From Diplonema papillatum (taxonomy: Eukaryota; Euglenozoa; Diplonemea; Diplonemida; Diplonemidae): a stretch of DNA of 64,000 bases. Position 1 is the first letter of the stretch. Each line of letters begins with the position of its first letter. The position numbers and the translations under genes are program-made. The notes under the pieces were generated by a model, which saw nothing but the letters and a program-made list of their open reading frames with translations, did no database searches and was not told the origin of the DNA. The DNA lies in the NCBI GenBank assembly GCA_030068145.1, contig JAPJBO010000052.1:1-64000 (forward strand), given 5' to 3'. Positions 9,105 through 20,971 of the stretch are shown here, in pieces.

Positions 9105-12100
9105 TGTAGGCTCTAGCCTTCTCGAGGTCTCGGTAAGTGAACTGCAGGACACGGCTGGGCGACTCCACAACCCGGCAATCAAAGTCTGCCAAGACGGAAG
9201 ATCCCTCTTTGAGCACGCGCGTCCCGATAAACTGATTCGACGTGTACTCCGACCGAAACCTCTCCGAGCCGAAAATCGTTTCCAACCTGCAAGGAAAGGG
9301 GGTGCGCGGTGTCGATGGTACTGAAAAAGGTCGGTGCCATCTGCATACAGTAATAAAAAGCCTGGCCCCCTTGACAAACCCCCAGATATATGACCAGCAC
9401 TTCTTGTATTCTTCCGATCGCTGAAGACTTGGCAGAAGTGTATGCCAGGTTTCCTCCTTCGAGTTTAGCAGCTGGCGGTGCGGTGGGCTACCGGAAACGC
9501 TAGCGGAACCCAAATCCTGGATGCGGTTTCAAGTGGAAAATGGCGAATGATCAAAATCAGAAGGTCTTCTACTCGGGCGGGTCAGTTTCCTCACGCATTG
9601 CATGTGGCGGAAAACAAACCCCGGAGCACACGCACACGATGGAAATAATTGGGCTCGAACGTGTTCAAAAATAGTGCATGCATACGGCAAGCCCAAGACG
9701 TGAGCGTTTGCGGTCACAGAATCAAAGTAGAGAAGAAAATGTGAAAACGGGCAAAGTAGCTACTAGCGAGAAAAGTAGCCCTGAGCGTGCGGAAAAGTCC
9801 CGTGGCAGGTGAAAAGACATTGACGAAAAGACGCCTTCGGCGACGCGCCCCGCAAAGAGAACGCAAGAAAAGGCACACCTGCCCTGTAGAATGAGCGTGA
9901 AGTACTCCGTGGGCTCTCCCTTCCGGTAGACCCACACGTTGCTCGGCGAATCGAGGGACCGAGGCACATCCGTCACGGGCAGCCGCAGCTCTTTGATGCC
10001 ACTCGTCATCACCAAGTGCAGAAGCTGCTCCTCGTCCAGCGCGGCCAAAGGGTCCGACACTGTGTACTGCAGGTACTTCACGATCGACCTCGCTTGGTCG
10101 TAGGTGAAGCGGTTTTTCGAGTTCCTGATCACGCCGAGGGGAACCATCGTGGGGCGCCCGGTCTTCTTCCGGCGCACGGCTCCGATGTCCTCGTAGTTGT
10201 CGTGCTCGTCGATGATCTCTTCCCCGACCAGCTGCTCAATGACGTCCTCCAGCGTTACAATGCCGACGACTTCCACTGTAGGATCGCCGCTTCCTTGAGA
10301 AAACGTCTGCGGGGGGGATGGTGAGGGTGTTCAACTGGCGGGCCGCAGAAATTCAGCGGTGGTGGCCCGGACGGAGCGGGGGGGGGGGGGGGGGGGGGGG
10401 GGGTTGCAAGAACGTGCTTGGAATGGGTATGTGCTCAACACCGCACTGGTCCCGTCTGCGCCGTGTTTCGGTCCTTTAAGCCACGGACACATAAGGCGGA
10501 CCATCATCAGCGTGGAACCTGAGTGTCTGCAGACAGGACTGCGGTGTGAGTCTGGTTTGTCAGGCGGCTGTTCGTAGCTCGTCACAGCCAGGACCACCCG
10601 TGCTACTAGAGCACAGGCGAATCCGTCACGGGGAGAAGGTCCCTACAACTGTGTCTGAGCAATCAGTTAAAAAACTCAGCGGGGGGGGAATTCTCAGCCC
10701 GATGTTTAGGCGGAGCACTGCCTCTCGTGCACGGGTTGATGCTAGCATCAAGTCTGCTTCGAAGAAGGGAGACCTTGTGCAATACCACACCACGCAGCAC
10801 TACACAGGACGAGAGGATATGCTGCTGCTACGTGGTTGTGCATACACATCCACCACGTGCCAGTGCACTGACCCCGGCACTCGTTGCAAGCAACGAACTA
10901 CTTGGTGCAAGCTAGATAAGTAAGCATGTCAATAAAGGGCGGGCGGGGGGGAAAGCAATTTGATTTGCCCAAACAACAAGTACCCTGTACGTTTAGGTGC
11001 CTCGAGGATTCCCTCGATGAATCGGGAGTACCACCGTACAGCACTGCGGGTGTGGAGGCGCTAATCGTGGGTGTTGTCTCCGTAACTATGCGTGGCGCTG
11101 CTTGCTTTTTAGAGTGAAATTTCGCTTGAAATTCCGGGGGTTTAAGGTCTCCGTGTGACCGTTGCTTTTAGTTAGGTGCGGGTGTGGAAACTGTGCGGAG
11201 TCCTCTGACGGAGTGAGGCCCGGACCACCTTTGGGTTCCGAAATTGTGCACTGCTAACAGTATGACAGCGGGCATTCTGGGCTTCCCTTGGGTTGCGCAG
11301 TTCGTCTAGGTTCTCAAAGGGGATTGCAAGAACGTGCTTGGAATGGGTATGTGCTCAACACCGCACTGGTCCCGTCTGCGCCGTGTTTCGGTCCTTTAAG
11401 CCACGGTTCTCAAAGGAGAGGGGGTTTTGGTATCGTCTCATGTGCTTGCTGTCCTCGTTCACTGATACTGCTATTCAAAGAGGGAAAAGAAGAAGAAGAA
11501 AAAGAAAAAGGCCGCTCCTGGTCCAGGAACGTGACGGTCAACCACAGCTTGCAAAGCTTGAGTCGGAGGCAGCACAGTGCCACAACCCCGTCCGCTCTGC
11601 CCTGTGGCTGACCGTCTCGACGAGCTTGTGTTCAGCGCAAGCGCCAAGCCCCAAGGTGCGCCACGCCTTGATTGCTTTAGTTTGGGAAATCGGTAGCCAC
11701 TTGACCCACAGGCCCGTGGCTCTGCAGTACCGCCGAACACGTGAAGCTTGGCTCCCGTGTAGCAGGCTTTCCCTGGTACCAATTCATTGCATTCAGAGAG
11801 GGAAGAATTCAAAACGCGCATACATCAGTAACGAGCGCAATGTGGCTCTTTCCCTGGCGGAAAAGGTCGAGGACCTTGTCAAGCTTGTTGCTTCTATCCA
11901 GCATGAGCGGCAACCTGCAGTTTGAGAGAATTGGTGACGCGCCTTGCACTCGGTCTGTCAGGCTCATGCTACGCAAGAAAATTTGAGAAAACTCTGTGGA
12001 GCCGTCCGAGAATTGGTACTTACGCGCGTAAGTGCCATTTTCGTTCGACGTGCTGTCAGATGCTGATACCCGTTGGTGCTACGAAAAAGGCTAAAACCGT

Positions 12101-13267
12101 GCGTCCAAACTTCCACGGACGAAGAGTCTACGAAGAACGCAACGTGCATACCCTCGGTTGTAGAACCCTAGAATTTGCTTCACGGTGATTTTATCTTCGA
12201 TGCGCACGGTGATCAGGTCCTTCGTGTACATGATGCCGACATAGCTCTCTCTGCGGGTTTAGATTCTATTTGCACGTTGAAGCAGCAGCACCGGAGAATC
12301 TTTCTTGACGACAAATGTGTGCCGGATGATTTTTCCTTTTGCAAACGCAAGGGCATCTGAGAGCTGCACTCTTGGCGGCGATAAAATCATACTTTCCGAT
12401 CTGTGTCTCGGGGTCTACCACATTCTCCGTGATCGGAATGCGAGAGTGGCCGGTCTGCCAGATTTCGGTCAGGCGCTCCTCCGTGAGCATCTCGTTGATG
12501 TCGAGCTTGTACGTCTTGTCCTCGGGGGTCATGATGCTTTCCACCTCGGTTTTCTGCAGGTCCAGCGCTCGCGAGATCATCTTGAACTCGCTCTGCACAA
12601 GCCTGTCCTCGTGCAGGTGCTGCCAGAGGAGTTGTTTCAACTCGGATTTGTCGTAGATTTGACCGGCGTCCGTGCCGAGGACGCGATCGAGGACCATGGC
12701 GATGGGCTTGGCGAAGATGTATAGGATGAACATGAAGAACGATACGAGCGGGATCGACTTGCTGCCGATGTACAGCGCGTGCATGGAGCACGTCGCTTGG
12801 GGGACGATTTCGCCGAAAATCACGATGAATACCGTCGAGGCGATGAACCCGAGCAGCCCGCCGGTGATGTCCGCCAGCAGGATCGGGATCATGACGTTGA
12901 CCATGACGTTCCCCAGCAGCAGGGTGCACAGGAGAAGGTTGCCGTCCTCTCGCAGGGGCATGATGCGCTGCGCGTACTCCCGCGTGGGGCTCGATCCGGC
13001 TTCGGCGATGGCTTTGAGCGCCATCGTGTCGAGCCCGAGCAGGCCGAGGGTCAGGCCCGAAAAGATCCCACTGAGGCAGAGCAGGCCGAGTGCCGCTGCC
13101 AGCGCGAGCGGCAGCGGTATCCCGGACCCCTCTTCCTCTTCGGGCGCCGGACATTCACACGGCATCGTCGTGTCCGGAGCATCCGAATCCGGTGCCGCCG
13201 CCGACACGCCCGCCGCCCAACACCCCAGTAAGAGGCATAGTCCTACGACTCGACCATGCTCGAGCAT
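9105..13267 (-). CDS. CNNM-type membrane protein (DUF21, CBS pair, CNMP-like end)
   Basis: Five exons join in frame: 13267-12393, 12250-12152, 11914-11824, 10306-9879 and 9286-9105, giving about 558 residues. All introns are GT-AG. The product resembles CNNM/Mam3/CorC proteins, linked to magnesium and other divalent cation transport or sensing. In order: a signal peptide (residues 1-24), an acidic luminal stretch, a DUF21 membrane domain starting with SGLTLGLLGLD (about 70-80) and containing FGEIVPQ, a cytosolic CBS pair (ending GIVTLEDVIEQLVGEEI) and a CNMP-like end starting EPTEYFTLILQG. The third exon supplies the expected linker and start of the second CBS motif (LDKVLDLFRQGKSHIALV). The 3' end is missing: a splice donor (GTATGC) closes the last exon seen. 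The introns carry copies of repeats B, E and E1. Confidence 0.88.
10379..10402. repeat. Poly-G run of about 24
   Basis: An uninterrupted G run sits directly before repeat B inside the third CNNM intron. Runs this long can form quadruplexes and are prone to slippage and sequencing error. Confidence 0.9.
10403..10645 (+). repeat. Dispersed repeat B, copy 2 (in CNNM intron)
   Basis: This is a full-length copy, antisense to the CNNM gene, within the intron at 10307-11823. It is followed by low-complexity sequence and, at 11109-11170, a short E1 piece. Confidence 0.9.
11109..11170 (+). repeat. Repeat E1, 5' fragment
   Basis: It contains TTTAGAGTGAAATTTCGCTTG and GTCTCCGTGTGACCGT, which match the start of the long E1 copies at 22146, 36056 and 39840. 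Confidence 0.8.
11322..11405 (+). repeat. Dispersed repeat B, partial copy
   Basis: It covers the first 84 bp of the family, from GCAAGAACGTGCTTGG to AAGCCACGG, then breaks off. It lies in the third CNNM intron, close to a copy of repeat E. Confidence 0.85.
11510..11790 (+). repeat. Dispersed repeat E, copy 2 (in CNNM intron)
   Basis: It is nearly identical to 5785-6075, with small indels, and lies in the third CNNM intron just before the exon at 11824-11914. Confidence 0.9.
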
Positions 13268-13479
13268 TCAGCAAAATTCTTCTTCCTTTTGTTTTTGTCG
13301 TTGTTGATAATAGTATGGTAATGATTGTTGCGACGGGTGGCAAAGATTTCTTTTTTGGAACAACACACCACGCCGTGGACATGTCAGTACAAAAAAGAAA
13401 GTTGGCAGCGTTGGAAGCTGCCATGTAAAGATACAAAGCAGGTCCTTCGCACACTCACGCGCTCTACGACGCCTTTTCT

Positions 13480-13665
13480 TTTTTGGTATAAGCATCCCCC
13501 CTTTGTAGGAAATACTTGAGGAGGCTGCCAGCTGCAAAAGATCAAAGGAGGTAAATGTGCTGTAGCCTACACGAAACACAGGTGATTCTGGGTTCAGTGG
13601 CGGGCGTAAGCGTTCACAGAAAAGGACCCACTTTGTAGTTGTATTGGCAGCCAATGCTGCGAATT
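13480..13665 (-). repeat. SINE-like element, first-half copy
   Basis: This is the inverted counterpart of 7384-7530, with the tail GATGCTTATACCAAAAAAG on the minus strand. Confidence 0.75.
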
Positions 13666-13699
13666 TCCATACTGACTGCGAAGCTTCCACAAAAAAGAA

Positions 13700-13860
13700 T
13701 AGGCGTGTGTTTGTTTGTACGTGCCGCGGGGGAGGACTAGCCTGCTAGCGGACGATAGTGACTGAATATGCTCGTTAAGCTAATCTTCTCCCAAACACGC
13801 TGCCAGCGTTCTCTTTCGTGTTTACAATGCATTGTTACTACGCGTAAAAACGTAAAAAAA
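13700..13860 (+). repeat. Dispersed repeat G
   Basis: It contains the segment TTGTTTGTACGTGCCG, the block AAACACGCTGCCAGCGTTCTC and the end TTTACAATGCATTG. Copies are at 24990-25135 and 31605-31730. A related block, inverted, lies upstream of the coiled-coil gene at 20785-20885 and in its duplicated copies. Confidence 0.8.
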
Positions 13861-15106
13861 AAAACTGAATGTATGAAGAGGAAGAGGATAGGCGGTCAGG
13901 TGCGGCTATCGGACAAATCGAACATGGTACCCAGCCTCCTTTCAGTTGGAGATACATTTTTCGCTTTTTAAAAAGCTCGTGTATTAGAGTCCAGCCTTTG
14001 AGTTCTCAACTTCTCCGACAAGTCAGGAATCGGTGGGAGGGGGGTGAAGAAGAAGAGCGGGCAGAGTGAAGGGGTTTAGGGTGGCAGTTCGCTTGACCCT
14101 CGGGGTTTTTTGTGTATGAGACAGGTTTTTGTGGGTCAAGGATTGCTGCGCCTGAAGAATATTGTGCGAAAACAATGCAGCGCTCGGTCCATCTCACATC
14201 GTACGCCAGGGTTTAAAAGGCACCTCAAGCACGTGCATTCAACTGTAGTAGCTCGAGGGAGCGATTTCTCGGCTCCGGTCTATTCCTCGTGTTATTCCGC
14301 TCACGGTTCCCGTACAACGGCGCGTAGACGAATGCCCTCAGACTCCAGCATCAGCAAAGTTCACGCCCAGCTGCTTCCGCCCCCTCCCCCTCCCGCAGCG
14401 CCGCGAACAATCTTTGTGGGGCTTGAACGGCGGGGGGAAGGCGGCGGCGACGACACGCCGCCCCTCGAGAGATCTGCGTGTTGCCCCGATCATTGAGCGT
14501 TGCGCGTCGAGTTGACTTTTGGACACGTCCCGGCGGTATTTTCTTCGCACCTGAGTTGTGGGCTGGGTGTTCGCAATGTATCAGTGCGCATGTGCGTAAT
14601 GGAACAGAGTTAACGGGGCCCCTCGTGGCGACCGTTTTCCCTGCCTCGAGGCCTTTTCCACCCCTCGGGACCTCTACAAGGCTCCCTCAACCCGAAAAAC
14701 AAAAACTCACTACAGTGGGTTTTCCCCAATTTCTCCCACTTTGACCAGTGAGAGAACGTATATAAAATTCAAAAACCCCAATTTTTTTCCGGATTCTTTT
14801 TGGCCGTTTCCAAAAAGACACAAGGTTTTGTCCCTGAATGCTATACAAAATGACATACACTCACACATTTGTAGAAATGCCACGAAGTTCGTAGTGTACC
14901 AGTGTGTGTATCCGCGTACCAGCAGTGTAGTACAAGTGTCTAAGTGTGCATGCATATCAGAGGAACACGGTATCAAAGAGTGCTAGACTAGCCCAGGGGG
15001 TGGCTCGCAGGGCACCTGTTTCCACTTATTGCTCTGTCGAATCGACTGAACACTTGTTTTACCTTTTTCTCTGATCCTCGATGTTTTCGAGTTCCTGGCA
15101 AGGACC
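13861..15106. other. Intergenic stretch without a recognised gene
   Basis: It should contain the 3' part of the RNase T2 gene that starts at 15589, but I could not place a later exon with confidence. Nothing else was recognised. Confidence 0.3.
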
Positions 15107-15173
15107 TTACCGCAGGCTTTCTCCTCCGCTTCCGAAATGTAGCCAGCGATCCTTGAAAATGAAAGCGACATAC

Positions 15174-15589
15174 TCGCACCGAGTCTGAAGGTCTGTTTTG
15201 AAGCAGACGGCGCAGTCGCTGGGGCCGAAGTCAGGGCACAGGTGGTTGTAGGAGTCGTACAGGTTGAGGGCGGTCGCAAAGTAAGGGTGCTCGGTCATGT
15301 TGGTGCAGCTGCCGTGCTTCTGCCACTCGTGGGCCCAGAACTCCTGGTTCGGTTCCTCGCCGGACGGCCAGTCGACCTCCATGCGGGGCAGCAGGTCGGC
15401 GATTTCGGAAACGTTGAACGTCACGTTCCTGCAGAACCCAGCTTCGCTCCACTCCGGCCACAACCCGTGGAGGGTCCATTTCTGCCCGTCGTGCAGGAAC
15501 TGCAACCGGTAGTAGTTCCCAAGCCACGACTGAGCTTCGGCCGGGGTTGCAACCAAGGCTAGCGCAAGGAGCACCGACAACGTCTTCAT
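15174..15589 (-). CDS. Secreted ribonuclease T2, first exon (copy 1)
   Basis: The exon encodes 138 complete codons. A signal peptide covers residues 1-19, and the mature part starts near QSWLGNYY. Both RNase T2 catalytic segments are present: CAS I, WTLHGLWPEW, with His41, and CAS II, FWAHEWQKHGSC, with Glu88, Lys91 and His92. T2 enzymes cut single-stranded RNA through a 2',3'-cyclic phosphate and act outside the cell or in lysosomes and vacuoles. Three N-glycosylation sequons (N55, N59, N97) support secretion. The frame ends at a GTATGT donor (15173), in phase 2. The usual C-terminal third is missing from the exon and was not found nearby. A paralogue at 25387-25805 ends at the same point and phase. 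Confidence 0.88.
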
Positions 15590-16984
15590 TCTTCCTTTTG
15601 AGGCTTCTCTCTTTTTTTTCTGTGTCCCTGGTTATCAACCATCAACTTTCGCGCAGGGCAGAAGCCTGTTTGGTCTTGGCTGGTAGGATGCCTTTGACTG
15701 AGCTGAGGCAGAGCTTTCTCAGGACAGAGTCGTAGGTGGGTCTATTCATGAGCAGTTAAAGCTCGCCTAGGATCTCCGTGTGACCTTTTTTGTAAGTCTA
15801 CTCTTCATGCCCGTTTTCAAGGTCATCGTCTTATTTTTTGTAAGTCTACTCTTCATGTGACGGTTACTCCCGCCGTTTCCCCGGCTTGACCTGATCTTCA
15901 GCGTTGGCATGCAGTGCACTGGGTCGAACCCACTTTCCTCTCTCCACTGCTGTAATGAAGCGCAGTGCTGTGGTTTGAGTCGACCAGCTGGATTCCTCTC
16001 GTTCGAAATTTCATGCAATTGCTCACTCCTGAAAGCCCACAACGGTCGCAAATTCAGATCCCAACCAGCAGTTAATCACACGGACAACACCTGCAACAAA
16101 CAAAGTTCTTTCACGCCGCGAAATTGTAGGTGCTATCATAAAAAGCTGTGAGATCGTGACAGGCCCATGCTGACACTTCATTGAGAATACCATTGAGTGA
16201 GCTGAGCGAGTGCACGGTCGGGACAGTTGCCTGTCTGGTCCAACTGGGTCAACGTAGAACGCAGAAAGGTGTTGAAACTTGTATTTCCCTTTTTCCGCGC
16301 ATTTACGGAAACATCTAGTACAGCCAGGCACGAGGATAGCAGGCCCGGGAAAGCGACGGATTCGTCCGTGAGCTTGTGGACGCACTGAGTTCTCCAACGA
16401 ATGAAAATGCTTATGCACGAGCGTATTCAGACGACCAGGGGCCGAGAAAAGCAGCCATTGAATCAATCGAACTGTGTCAGAATGTCGTGCAGCAAGAATG
16501 CACGTTTAAATTGTGTTTGCCCCCCGCACATTTGTATAAGAACGGTCCAACCGTCCCGGGTAGTGGAGTATTCGTGAGGGCAGGAGTTGTCAAACTTCCT
16601 GCCTAAGTAAGGGGGCTAGTGGCCAGGGAGACCTGCTACGGTCGAAGGCGCAGATCTTCCTCGTTCGGCACGAACGCCGCCTCCCTTCGCTCGGACCCAC
16701 CGGTAAAACGAACACCTGAGGACAGGGATCCCATAAAAGACCGCGGAGGTCAGCTGACCGGGAGCTACCGGGAAGTAAATGGATTAACAGTGGGTCTGCA
16801 GACGGCTCATTTAATCGGTGGCAATCTACGCGGGGAAGGTGCCTTTTGGGCCCAGTTGGATAACAATGGTAACTCCATTGCTAGTACATGTCCGAAGAAT
16901 CCAACTCGATTCAACTCCGTGGCCTTAAAACCGCGAGGTCGAGGTGGATACAATTGACCGGGTGTGTACGCGTAGTGACGTATC
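15590..16984. other. Intergenic stretch without a recognised gene
   Basis: A weak E1-like trace (GATCTCCGTGTGACC) is at 15768-15783, and a short direct repeat, TTTTTTGTAAGTCTACTCTTCATG, recurs at about 15786 and 15835. No coding frame resembles a known family. Confidence 0.4.
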
Positions 16985-17095
16985 CGGATACGTGTGTGCG
17001 GCTGTTCGAAGGGCTCGAGGCTCCGATGGATGCTTGGTGCCGTGTGCCGCCCGCTGGCACACACGGAAATTCGTTTGCGACCATAAAACCTCGTG
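16985..17095 (+). repeat. Dispersed repeat A, copy 3
   Basis: This is a diverged copy of 1-135, with GATGGATGCTTGGTGCCGTG and ATAAAACCTCG conserved. Confidence 0.8.
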
Positions 17096-17857
17096 TTTTT
17101 TTCCATTTCCTGTGCGACTTGCACCGGCTTGTCGCGAAGCTACCGGCGTCCTGCTGCGGACGGGTTCACTGGCCGTGTGATGGTGTCTCGTCGAATCGGC
17201 TTGCAACCGGGCAACCGACCGGGAAAGTAAAGGACGAAGCGGTTCAGCCGGAGCTCTCCTTCCTACTCCTTCCTACGCCTCTGCGTCGACAGCAACAACC
17301 CGCACCACCCGCGGCAGTCCCTATCGAGTCCCGCGCGACGAGGTCGTCGGCGAAACTTGAAAGAGAGCCGCTAGGAAGGACTGTGTTCAACTATTCATTC
17401 TCGGGCCAATAACAACCGAGTCTCACGGCGGCTGCGGCCGGATTCCGTGCGCGTCGTTAACGATGCGCAAGAGACGCTGAAGCTGCTCGCTGATGGGGCC
17501 CCTCTGTTTTTTTTTTGTGGTGCGGTGTTGCTTGCAGGTTGGTTGCACGTGTAGTCAAGGGAAGGTACCGCGATCACTTCAAAATACGTACGGGTCAAAT
17601 TTTGCGGAACAGGAAACGTTTTTCGGGATGGAAAGACCTATGCCTGGCATGTATCCGCACCCTTCCAGTTCGTCAAAATAAAACCTGATTGCAGATGGAA
17701 ACGTTGCAGCAATTTGAGTCCTCAAACTCTTCTTCCTTTCCGTTTGTGCACCACGTCGTATTTCCAAAGAAATGTGAAAACGGGTTTTTGCCTTCTTTGT
17801 GTCTATGCTTTCAGTCGTCTTCTTAACCATGGTTAAGAAGACGATTGAAGCATTTGA

Positions 17858-18045
17858 GTTCTAGCGTTTATTGTGGTTTAGAGGTTCGGTGTTTGAGGGT
17901 CTCCGGTTGACCATTGAGGCTGTGAGGCGGGTGGTATGAGGGTAGTAGGTATGCTTATACACTTTAACTACGGCTAGCCATGTTTGTAAGTGTTGCGACC
18001 GACACCAAGAAGAAATTCGCTTTGAATTTAGCCTTGGGCCCCCCA
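17858..18045 (+). repeat. Diverged repeat E1
   Basis: It keeps the landmarks of E1 in order: GTCTCCGGTTGACC, GGCTAGCCATGT, GCGACCGACACCAAG and CTTGGGCCCCCCAC. It is then interrupted by a LINE 3' end at 18046. Full copies are at 22146 and 36056. Confidence 0.7.
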
Positions 18046-18135
18046 CAGTTCTTTTAAGTACATGAACCACATGGATTAGCATGCACTGTATGTTTAGCAG
18101 CGGCTGCCAAACATCCCGTGGCACCGCGCAAGGTG
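18046..18135 (-). mobile_element. LINE 3'-end fragment inside an E1 repeat
   Basis: The segment ending AGTTCTTTTAAGTACATG (plus strand) is shared with 24705-24800 and 44966-45055, and resembles the terminal 45 bp of the LINE at 40066. It adjoins the E1 sequence directly, as an insertion would. Confidence 0.55.
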
Positions 18136-18351
18136 GTAAAACGCTCTTTTGTTTTCTTTTCGATTGCTTTTGATGGGGCATGCAGGCCTGATATGCAAGA
18201 ATGGAAAAGAGGCGGGGAAAAAGGAAAAAGGTTGGTGCCCTCGTAGCTCGCCGGGCTAGCGCTCCAGATAGGACTGGGCTAGGGATTTTGGTGGCATGCG
18301 GGGCTTTTTTTGGTGCGCTCGTGGATTTTCGACACCCCGTGCGTTGGCAAA

Positions 18352-18545
18352 AAGAATAGTTGAGTTGCAGCCCTTGACAAAGATAGATGGAAAAAAGAAG
18401 GTGTTCTTATTCTTCGCTTTTTCTCACGAACGGGGGGGTCGGTCCTGCTTTTGGCTTTGTAGGTTCTCCCGACTCCCCTATTCGTGGTCAGCACAAACTC
18501 AAGAGGTCTAGTCAACTATTCCCTGCAGTATTGGCATACTTTCAA
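18352..18545 (+). repeat. Dispersed repeat F, full copy
   Basis: About 194 bp, from AATAGTTGAGTTGCAGC to AGTATTGGCATACTTTCA. It is nearly the same as 48098-48292 and 51585-51775, and all copies share one orientation. It is non-coding and of unknown class. Confidence 0.9.
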
Positions 18546-18829
18546 AAAAAAAAAAGATCCGCCGCTCAGTTTTTCGGTTGCCCCACAGTGGGAACATTCC
18601 AGTGGCTGAGCGTTTCCTTGAGATGTCTTGTCAACATCCTGGTCGGACCGTGTCTTCTTCGCGTCCGGTTTCCCGCTTGGTGACTGGCTGGCTGTTGGAC
18701 TGGTGAAAAGTGAAGGTTTTTAGTCAAGCCCAAAAGACGTGTTCACGTGTCTTCCTTCCTTCTTGGCAGTTCTCGTCAGAGCAATACGAAGCAGAAGCTC
18801 CTCTCGAGAGCGCGTACTATTTCGCCGCC

Positions 18830-19120
18830 GGCGCCGGTCTCCGAGAAGAGCTCTTGCAAGCGCCGCGCCTCTGCGGCCGCCGCGGAGACTGCCGGGCGGC
18901 CGGCCGCCGCTTCGGCCGGCGAGGGCGGCGTACTTTGCCTTGCCGAGATTGGCCTGCTGCATGGCGGCGGTAGTCGCGCTCAAGCTCCCGGTAGTCGCCG
19001 GTCGCCTGCTGCACGTGCGCCGCGAGCGACGCCCCGCGCGCCTTCCCTTCTCCTTTTCCTTTTTTTGGTACGCCCCGGCGTGCTCAGCCTCCTGCGCGAC
19101 ACAGTAACCATCCGTTTGTG
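18830..19120 (-). pseudogene. Coiled-coil gene, C-terminal fragment (copy 3)
   Basis: It matches the last ~90 codons of the coiled-coil gene at 19925-20749, including LGKAKYAAL and ARVQQATGDYRELERDY, with indels and a rearranged 5' end. The break lies near the CTGTGTCGCGCAGGAG sequence shared with copy 2. Confidence 0.8.
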
Positions 19121-19369
19121 CACACCACGTCTCATTTCCAAAGAAAGGTGAGGTTTTTAGTAAAGCCCAAAGACGTGTTCTTGCGCCTTTCTTCCTTCTT
19201 GGCAGTTCTTGTCAGGGAACCCCCTAGCAAAACCCAAAAGAAAATCGGGGGTTATATGGTGTGATTCGTATAGTAGAACTAAGTAAAAACTCGTTGTCAA
19301 AAACCGGAGGATTGCCTAGCCTAGCTAGGGGGACACTCTTCGGATGGCAGTTACGAAGAAGCTGCATAC

Positions 19370-19690
19370 CAATTCGCCGCCGGTCTCCGAGAAGAGCTCT
19401 TGCAAGCGCCGCGCCTCTGCGGCCGCAGCGGAGATGGTCTGGCGGCCGGCCGCCGCTTCGGCGGCGAGGGCGGCGTACTAGGCCTTGCCGAGGTTGACCT
19501 GCTGCATGGCGGCGCCGTAGTCGCGCTCGAGCTCCCGGTAGTCGCCGGTCGCCTGCTGAACGCGCGCCGCGAGCGACGCCCCGCGCGCCTCCGCCTTCCC
19601 CTTCTCCTTTTTCAACGCGGCGTACGCCCCGGCGTGCTCAGCCTCCTGCGCGACACAGTAACCATCCGTTTGTGTACACCACGTCTCATT
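19370..19690 (-). pseudogene. Coiled-coil gene, C-terminal fragment (copy 2)
   Basis: It is nearly identical to the C-terminal part of the intact exon, including the donor sequence at its end, but one codon (AAG, Lys in LGKAKY) has become TAG near 19480. The flanks, with their AGTTCTTGTCAGGGAACC and GTTATATGGTGTGATTCG segments, are duplicated too. The 19130-19360 and 19680-19920 intervals are copies of each other. Confidence 0.85.
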
Positions 19691-19924
19691 TCCAAAGAAA
19701 GGTGAGGTTTTTTAGGAAAGCCCAAAGACGTGTTCTTGCGCCTTTCTTCCTTCTTGGCAGTTCTTGTCAGGGAACCCCCTAGCGAAACCCAAAAGATAAT
19801 CGGGGGTTATATGGTGTGATTCGTATAGTAGAACTAAGTAAAAACTCGTTGTCAAAAACCGGAGGATTGCCTAGCCTAGCTAGGGGGACACTCTTCGGAT
19901 GGCAGTTACGAAGAAGCTGCATAC

Positions 19925-20749
19925 CAATTCGCCGCCGGTCTCCGAGAAGAGCTCTTGCAAGCGCCGCGCCTCTGCGGCCGCAGCGGAGATGGCCTGGCGG
20001 CCGGCCGCCGCTTCGGCGGCGAGGGCGGCGTACTTGGCCTTGCCGAGGTTGACCTGCTGCATGGCGGCGCCGTAGTCGCGCTCGAGCTCCCGGTAGTCGC
20101 CGGTCGCCTGCTGCACGCGCGCCGCGAGCGACGCCCCGCGCGCCTCCGCCTTCCCCTTCTCCTTTTTCAACGCGGCGTACGCCCCGGCGTGCTCAGCCTC
20201 CTGCTCCTTCGCGACACAGTACAACCCCGCCACCTCAGCGCGCAGCCGCGACACTTCCAGCAGCAGGGCATCTTCTTGTAGGTCGTCCACGGGGGGTATT
20301 GCGATGGATAAGGCTCGGATGTGGTTCGAGAGGTGCCGGTGGTCGCTGGAAAACGGGCGTGACGGCCGAGTCGAAGACGAAGAGCGGAAGGTGGAGCTTC
20401 GCCTCCTTGCGCCGGATTGAGCCGTGGGGGCTCGGCTGGCGCCGTCTTCTTCCAGCAGGTCGGCGCAGGCGATCGCGTGCAGTCGGTCGCCTTCTTCGAT
20501 TTCCTTCTCGTGCGCGGCTGCGAGTGTGCGCAGCGCCGCCCGGTGTTCTTCCGCCGGGATGCGGCCGTCCCGCGGCGCCCCTGCGAGAAGCGCCTTCAGC
20601 AGCGCCGTGCCGGCTCCCGCGCTCCGCGCCGCCGCGTACGGGGTCACCCGCGGTTCGTCGAGTCGGTCGAACACCAAGGCGCGTTGGGCATCCTTCTTCC
20701 GCGAATGCCGCCGCCGGCGGGTGTCCTCCTTCCTAGCGTCGGCATCCAT
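19925..20749 (-). CDS. Alanine/arginine-rich coiled-coil protein, first exon
   Basis: The exon gives 275 codons starting at the ATG at 20749 and ends at a GTATGC donor (19924), so the protein continues in an unseen exon; read through, it would stop at 19880. I do not recognise a family. The N-terminus is basic (RKEDTRRRRHSRKKDAQR). A middle Ser/Arg-rich stretch follows. From about residue 155 to the end there is a long Ala/Glu/Arg/Leu-rich heptad pattern (LLEVSRLRAEVAGLY, GDYRELERDYGAAM) typical of a coiled coil. The leader holds a block related to repeat G (20785-20885). The locus is surrounded by fragments of its own N-terminus (20972-22112) and C-terminus (18830-19690). This is the only copy with both ends. 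Confidence 0.6.
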
Positions 20750-20971
20750 CCCGGGCCCCCTACCCAGGGCACTGCCGTTTTTTTTGTGAGAAGAAAACAA
20801 TTGCAAAAATCGAAAGAGGAAAGAGAACGCTGGCAGCGTGTTCGGGGAGCTAACTTCCCCAGCAGCACATACAAGCGAACAATATGGCACCTTGTGGGAT
20901 TTTCCGTGGCTGTCTCGGTATCTCCCGTCTGGGCTCACCCTTCACTTATCCATACGAGCCCGGGTCCTGTA

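Noticed and set aside
10016..13307. Plus-strand frames opposite the CNNM gene
   Set aside because: They are antisense shadows of its exons.
15915..15950. B-box-like GGGTTCGACCC on the minus strand
   Set aside because: It is a small self-complementary hairpin; no tRNA cloverleaf fits around it.
20850..20890. CAGCAGCACATACAAGC resembles the start of U6 snRNA
   Set aside because: The ACAGAGA box and the rest of U6 are absent; it is part of a repeated gene leader.
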